64,000 bases of DNA from Rhizobium sp. NLR16a (GTDB lineage Bacteria; Pseudomonadota; Alphaproteobacteria; Rhizobiales; Rhizobiaceae). The notes beneath the pieces were generated by a model, which saw nothing but the letters and a program-made list of their open reading frames with translations, did no database searches and had not been told where the DNA came from. The number at the start of each line of letters is the position of its first letter. Position 1 is the stretch's first letter. The position numbers were made by a program, and so were the translations under genes. This document shows, piece by piece, positions 60,181 through 64,000 of this stretch. The stretch is from assembly GCF_017948245.1 (NCBI RefSeq), contig NZ_CP072865.1:3621501-3685500 (forward strand), given 5' to 3'.

Positions 60181-60712
60181 GCGAGGTTTTTTTCTTCCGG
60201 CCGAGGCGGCCGCGTTTGTCGGCGGCGATTTTGCGGTCGGTCTCGGACCATTTCCGGCACCTTTCCGCCGTGCACCGCTTCCACTCGTCGGTCGGCGGCG
60301 CGCCTTCAAGGTCGCCGACGAAGGTGAGCGTGAACAGGTTGGGATGGGCGACCCCGCTTCCGGCCCGGCCGCGGCGGACCTTTACGAGCCCCTTATATTC
60401 AAGCTCGTCGAGCGCATCGGCGACATATTCTCCGGTGACGCCGTAGGAGACGAACTGGTGATGCGTCACGACAAGCCTGCCATTCTGCAACGCGGCATGC
60501 GAGAGGTGCTCGATGACGATGCGGAAGAAGGCGCGGCAGGCATTCGCACTCAAGGTGGTAAAGGCCGCCGATTCCAGTAGCTGGATCGTCAACCATTGCC
60601 ATCGCAGGCTGCCGTCATCGCTGGCGCTCGGCGGCGCGGTGTGTTTGCGCACCAGCGATCGCGTCTTGCCGGAACTGGTGCGGCTCTTGTCACGAGAGTT
60701 GAATTCCGCCAT
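60125..60712 (-). CDS. Plasmid/phage-type winged-helix protein (possible replication or DNA-binding protein)
   Basis: ATG 60712 (GAGGGGCTG upstream) gives 195 residues; the frame up to 60847 lacks support. After a basic N-terminus (RTSSGKTRSLVRKH) comes a winged-helix-like domain at about residues 35-125: LSANACRAFFRIVIEHLSHA, HHQFVSYGVTGEYVADALDE and YKGLVKVRRGRAG, ending HPNLFTLTFVG. The C-terminus is basic with a twofold peptide repeat (LRDPEIRP, LRDSEIRR). Similar proteins occur on rhizobial plasmids and integrated elements. The DNA around its 3' end carries iteron-like repeats. A replication role is inference only. Confidence 0.65.
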   Translation of the reverse strand: MAEFNSRDKSRTSSGKTRSLVRKHTAPPSASDDGSLRWQWLTIQLLESAAFTTLSANACRAFFRIVIEHLSHAALQNGRLVVTHHQFVSYGVTGEYVADALDELEYKGLVKVRRGRAGSGVAHPNLFTLTFVGDLEGAPPTDEWKRCTAERCRKWSETDRKIAADKRGRLGRKKKTSLRDPEIRPLRDSEIRRAS

Positions 60713-60979
60713 CAGCCCCTCGCCCCGGCTGCGAGCACGTCCTTCCGGCAAGCAGCAGAAGAACTGGTTTTTTCCCGCATGCAGAGGGAAAGACCCGGCC
60801 AAGCGCCCACTGCGCCAATCGCTACAAAATTCTTTGACATTCAACATTCCATGGTTGCAACAGCGTGCAATCTAGCGTAAGAACGTTTCAAGAACTAGGA
60901 AAATAATCTTAGGATTCGGATTAGACCCGATCACCGTTTGGAGGGCAGGATGCGAATGATCTGCATGGGGGAAAAGTTC

Positions 60980-61375
60980 ATGGTGGGTTACAGCAGCCGA
61001 TTGCTGGCATTGATTTCGCTCTTGCTGGGAAGCGCCGTCCAGGCGTTTCCCTGCGATCAACCGATCACGATATCGAATTGGTCGTTCTGCGCGACCGGCA
61101 ATGTGAGCGCTGAGGGCGGCGCCGCTGATTGGAAGGTCGTTCCTGCATGGACTCGCGAGCAAGCCATAAGCGCGTATTTCGGAAACGATCCGCGGCTTCT
61201 GGCAAACCACGGGCTTTGCAATGCCAAATTCCATCGCGTCGTCCTCTGCCAGCCCGGATGGCAAACGGGCAACCCGGATGCGTGCTCATATCTGGTTTGC
61301 AGCGGCTTTTACTCCGCCGTGTTCGGGAAGGAAGAAAGGGAAGCCTATGAGAGAGAGCATCCGAACGCTCAATAG
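60980..61375 (+). CDS. Small exported cysteine-containing hypothetical protein
   Basis: ATG 60980 is preferred because GGGGGAAA lies seven bases upstream and a compact signal peptide follows (MVGYSSRLLALISLLLGSAV, cleavage after QA). An upstream ATG at 60950, with GGAGGG, is also possible. The 131-residue precursor has a mature domain with six or more cysteines (FPCDQ, SFCATG, GLCNAK, VLCQPG, DACSYLVCSG) and aromatic residues, suggesting a disulfide-stabilised periplasmic protein. I do not recognise the family. It is divergent from the winged-helix gene. Confidence 0.68.
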   Translation: MVGYSSRLLALISLLLGSAVQAFPCDQPITISNWSFCATGNVSAEGGAADWKVVPAWTREQAISAYFGNDPRLLANHGLCNAKFHRVVLCQPGWQTGNPDACSYLVCSGFYSAVFGKEEREAYEREHPNAQ

Positions 61376-61566
61376 CTTTGCCTTGCTGCCTTGCGGCAAA
61401 GACGGCAGCGGCCGACGAGAAGCGGCGGCCGGAAATAAATATGCCGGCGTTTCAGTAAGCAGCTCACTGCTCCGGAAAACGTCTCGTTCAGACGGCATCT
61501 CGACACGCCGGAACAATTGCCTTAGGCGAGCAGGTGGCCGAGAAGGCGCAGCGGAGATCCTGCATT

Positions 61567-61812
61567 ATGCAAACCCTATGGAAGAAGCCGGTGACGCTTG
61601 CCCTTGAAGGGCCGGATCAATGGGCGGTCATCCAGACGACCCAGGCCGCAACATGGGCGCTGATCGAAGACTGGCCGACCGAAGAGGGGCCTGCGCTCGA
61701 CAGAGCGTGTGCGGTTTGCGCCGATGTCATATCTGGGAAACGAAGCCGGGAAGAGGCGCGGCAGGCGTTCATCGAGGCTGCGATCGAAGCCGGGATTCCC
61801 ATCAAGGAATGA
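61567..61812 (+). CDS. DUF982 protein
   Basis: The 81-residue protein from ATG 61567 (GGAGA upstream, rather distant; a GTG start at 61534 is an alternative) matches the DUF982 pattern: PVTLALEGPDQWAVIQTTQA, WALIEDWPTEEGPALDRACA and a final helix ARQAFIEAAIEAGIPI. DUF982 proteins are small, of unknown function, present in many paralogous copies in Rhizobium and relatives and frequent on plasmids. It lies between the exported protein gene and the tRNA and has no evident partner. Confidence 0.8.
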   Translation: MQTLWKKPVTLALEGPDQWAVIQTTQAATWALIEDWPTEEGPALDRACAVCADVISGKRSREEARQAFIEAAIEAGIPIKE

Positions 61813-61928
61813 GGCGGCCGCCCCAGCTATTGTTCACGCCTCCAAGGAGGCGAAGCGAGGAGCGAAGCGCTGATTGGAGCGGCACCGATTTCGGGCGCCT
61901 GGAACTTTGCTGATGCATTTGGGAAGAA

Positions 61929-62005
61929 TGGCGCACCCGAAGAGATTCGAACTCCTGACCCCCAGATTCGTAGTCTGGTGCTCTATCCAGCTGAGCTACG
62001 GGTGC
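61929..62005 (-). tRNA. tRNA-Arg (anticodon ACG)
   Basis: On the minus strand the 77 bases begin GCACCCGTAGCTCAGC and end CGGGTGC-G-CCA, with CCA encoded. The 7-bp acceptor stem is perfect. The anticodon arm is CCAGA-CTACGAA-TCTGG, giving anticodon ACG (read as ICG). The T loop reads TTCGAAT. Confidence 0.96.
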
Positions 62006-62128
62006 GTGCAAATTGCGGCGGTGCCGCTTGCGTGGGCGATCCTCTAAAGGGTCCTTTCGGACATTGCAAGAGCATTTCGAAAAAAATCGCGTCTTTGCCT
62101 GCTTGCGGCCGCGCCGGCTGAAATTCCG

Positions 62129-63652
62129 TCACTTCTCGCCATGCGTCCGGTTGCGGTAATCGTCCAGCGAAACCGGGCGATCGGGGATCTCGATGCGGAA
62201 TTGGGTGCCGACCGTCGGCTTTTCCACCAGCGCGATCGTGCCGCCATGGGCGAGCACCAGTTCGCGGGCGATGGTCAGGCCGAGGCCGGTGCCGCCGGAA
62301 CGGGCCGAGCCGCGGAAGGCGGCAAAGAGGTTCTGGCGCGCCTTCAGCGGCATGCCGGGGCCGGTATCGTCCACGGTGATGCTGACGACGCTGCCGACAC
62401 GCTGGGCGGAGACGGTGATGCGCCTGATGGCGCCGGGGCCGCCCTCGCCCGGTGATGTCAGCGCCTGCAGGGCGTTGCGGCAGAGATTGTGAATGACCCG
62501 GAAAAGCTGCTCGCCGTCGGCATCGATCTCGAGATCGGCAGCGAACTGTTCGACAAACTCGATGCCGCTTTGCGGATCGATCGCCAGCATGTCCCTGACG
62601 TCCTGCGTGAGTGCCAACAGCCGAACATGGCGGCGGCGCGGCGCCGATTCGCTCGCCTTGCCGTAGGACAGCACCTCCGTCGTATAGCCGACGGCGCGGT
62701 CGATGGTGCGCAGCAGCTTCGGCGCGAAGCTCTTGACCATCGGATCATCGACATCGACGAGCCGGTCCGACATCAGCTGCGCGGAAGCCAGGATATTGCG
62801 CATATCGTGATTGATCTTGGAAACGGCGAGGCCAAGAGCGGCAAGGTTCTTCTGCTGCTTCAGCGTCTTCTGCAGCTCCATCTGCATCGAGGTGAGATTG
62901 CGGCCGGCCACCGCCAGCTCGTCACGGCCGCCGTCTCCGATATAGATGTGGGCCGGGTTCTCGGGATCGGAGGAGAATTGCTGCATGCTGCCGGTTAGCC
63001 GGCGAATCGGGCCGATGAGAATGCGGTTGATCGCAAAGAAGATCAGCGTCGCCGTGAAGAGCGAAATCAGCACCGAAAGCAGCAGCACGTTGCGGGAATA
63101 AGCAAACATCGCCGTGCGCAGCGGCCGGTCCTTCATGACAACCTCGACGCCGACCTTGTTTTCGCCGACGGGGCCGTAAACGCGGATCATCCTGCTGCCG
63201 CCGAAGATCAGGGTATCGAGCGCGTCGCGGATCGCCGTCAGCGGCGGCACGTCGGTGAGATCGTAGGATTCGTCGACGGAGGTCGGCATGTCGGTCGTCG
63301 CCAGCAGCCGCGAAGTGCCCTCCTTGCGCAGCACGATCGCCTTGGTGCCGGTCGCCTCCAGCGTTTCCTTCTGCAGGGCGCGCGGCAGCTCGATCGGCTG
63401 CAGCCCGTCGATGACGATGGCGGCGGCGGCGGCCGTGTTCAGCCTGTCCTGCAGCCAGCGCATCCGCATGCTGGCGACCGAGGGAAAGAAAATCAGGATC
63501 TCGGCGAGCATGATGAAGACGACGGTGAGCCAGAGCAGCTTGCCAGACAGCCCGCCGAACAAGCCGGACGGACACCGCCCCTTGGCAGCCTCGCCGGCCG
63601 CCGGGATGTCAGCCGAAGGATCTTCGCCCTGGTCTCGAACCGGCATGGTCAT
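62129..63652 (-). CDS. Orphan membrane sensor histidine kinase
   Basis: The 507-residue protein has two membrane segments (about 38-60 and 187-210) around a periplasmic sensor domain of about 125 residues, then a HAMP linker (ILIGPIRRLTGSM). The phospho-acceptor is in the unusual H-box SKINHDMRNILAS (H282). The ATPase domain has an N-box (NLCRNALQAL), G1 DDTGPGM and G2 GGTGLGLTIA. The layout is otherwise that of a class I kinase. No response regulator gene is adjacent in the window, so its partner is unknown. The start may be ATG 63652 or ATG 63646. Confidence 0.9.
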   Translation of the reverse strand: MTMPVRDQGEDPSADIPAAGEAAKGRCPSGLFGGLSGKLLWLTVVFIMLAEILIFFPSVASMRMRWLQDRLNTAAAAAIVIDGLQPIELPRALQKETLEATGTKAIVLRKEGTSRLLATTDMPTSVDESYDLTDVPPLTAIRDALDTLIFGGSRMIRVYGPVGENKVGVEVVMKDRPLRTAMFAYSRNVLLLSVLISLFTATLIFFAINRILIGPIRRLTGSMQQFSSDPENPAHIYIGDGGRDELAVAGRNLTSMQMELQKTLKQQKNLAALGLAVSKINHDMRNILASAQLMSDRLVDVDDPMVKSFAPKLLRTIDRAVGYTTEVLSYGKASESAPRRRHVRLLALTQDVRDMLAIDPQSGIEFVEQFAADLEIDADGEQLFRVIHNLCRNALQALTSPGEGGPGAIRRITVSAQRVGSVVSITVDDTGPGMPLKARQNLFAAFRGSARSGGTGLGLTIARELVLAHGGTIALVEKPTVGTQFRIEIPDRPVSLDDYRNRTHGEK

Positions 63653-63829
63653 CTCGCCCGATCGGCAGCGCTCGCCGCCCTCACCGTAGGGTTCTTATAT
63701 TAGACCAAGACGCTCCGCTTTCAAATCTTTGCGAGCAGCGTCACCTCGTCACAACAAAACGCCGCCCGGGGGCGGCGTCGTGCTTTCGTTATGTTGGTGC
63801 AGTAGCTCTCTGGTTCGCGCAAGGGGCAG

Positions 63830-63973
63830 CCCCTCATCCGCCTGCCGGCACCTTCTCCCCACTCGCGGGGCGAAGGGAATATGCCGTGATCTCTCCGTCC
63901 GTCGCCAACCTCTCGTGGGGCACGTCCCCTCGCCCCATTTTACGGGGAGAGGGCGAGGGTGAGGGTGAGGGGC
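63830..63973. repeat. Rhizobial mosaic intergenic repeat (copy 7 of 7)
   Basis: Runs from CCCCTCATCCGCCTGCCG through CTTCTCCCCACTCGCGGG and CACGTCCCCTCGCCCCAT to GGGTGAGGGG, in the same orientation as the copy at 16510. It ends close to the window edge. Confidence 0.75.
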
Positions 63974-64000
63974 AAAAGCCAGGCATTGGAAAAGTCTTCT

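Noticed and set aside
61929..62005. Integration site or genomic island at the tRNA-Arg gene
   Set aside because: No integrase gene and no duplicated tRNA 3' end were found nearby in the window.

Overview
The window looks like chromosomal DNA of a fast-growing rhizobium (Rhizobium sensu stricto, R. etli/leguminosarum type). Supporting signs are high G+C with typical alphaproteobacterial codon use, a fructose ABC operon in the frcB-C-A-K order with a divergent ROK regulator frcR, seven copies of a rhizobial mosaic intergenic repeat, a small RNA with the three-hairpin CCUCCUCCC layout of the rhizobial alpha-r14 family, a DUF982 gene, and core genes (pgi, pyrE, pyrC, tRNA-Arg). Nothing indicates a prophage, a CRISPR array or an intact insertion sequence.

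Layout. 1-9.3 kb: accessory genes (cysteine-rich partial ORF, small hypothetical, acyltransferase, glycine-rich secreted protein, DHA2 efflux pump, SbmA/YddA-like ABC protein beside an odd MFS-like protein) and a GntR regulator with two DNA-binding domains. 9.5-17.8 kb: an oxidative sugar catabolic and uptake cluster (UxaA-type dehydratase, L-fucose-dehydrogenase-like AKR, FucU mutarotase, sugar ABC importer, Zn-ADH) with two copies of a shared operator candidate. 18-24.3 kb: cutC overlapping a LysR regulator with two HTH domains, divergent from an osmF/yehYXW-type osmolyte importer. 24.3-33.6 kb: glyoxalase, cytoplasmic beta-mannosidase, PRC-barrel protein, fadD, pgi, otsA. 33.7-46 kb: fructokinase, pyrE, a TetR/DUF1772 pair, a glyoxalase-fold protein, a diguanylate cyclase, pyrC, the frc operon, frcR and a second FucU/RbsD-family gene. 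46-51.8 kb: RidA-like and cupin genes divergent from a winged-helix/TPR regulator, a SnoaL protein, a GGDEF-EAL protein and a GFA protein. 52-64 kb: hydroxyproline epimerase and D-amino-acid oxidase pair, a lipoprotein hydrolase, the alpha-r14-like sRNA, an aldo/keto reductase, a PmtA-like methyltransferase, several small secreted proteins (one frameshifted), a plasmid-type winged-helix protein with iteron-like repeats, tRNA-Arg(ACG) and an orphan histidine kinase.

How the genes work together. Much of the window concerns sugar uptake and its control: a GntR-controlled oxidative route for a fucose-like sugar, fructose/mannose/ribose import (frc) with fructokinase and phosphoglucose isomerase, mannoside hydrolysis, and trehalose synthesis, which with the OsmF importer suggests osmoadaptation. 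Both binding-protein-first ABC operons (the sugar cluster and osmF) have a GC-rich stem-loop directly after the binding-protein gene, as does frcB, consistent with its overproduction relative to the membrane parts.

The observations I rate highest are the minus-strand sRNA at about 55,993-56,118, the duplicated operator of the 9.5-17.8 kb cluster, the two tandem-HTH regulators, the doubly frameshifted secreted-protein gene at 59,045-59,411, the serine-for-cysteine change in the hydroxyproline epimerase, and the iteron-like repeats at the end of the winged-helix gene near 60.1 kb. All functions are read from sequence motifs and context only; no database search was possible.
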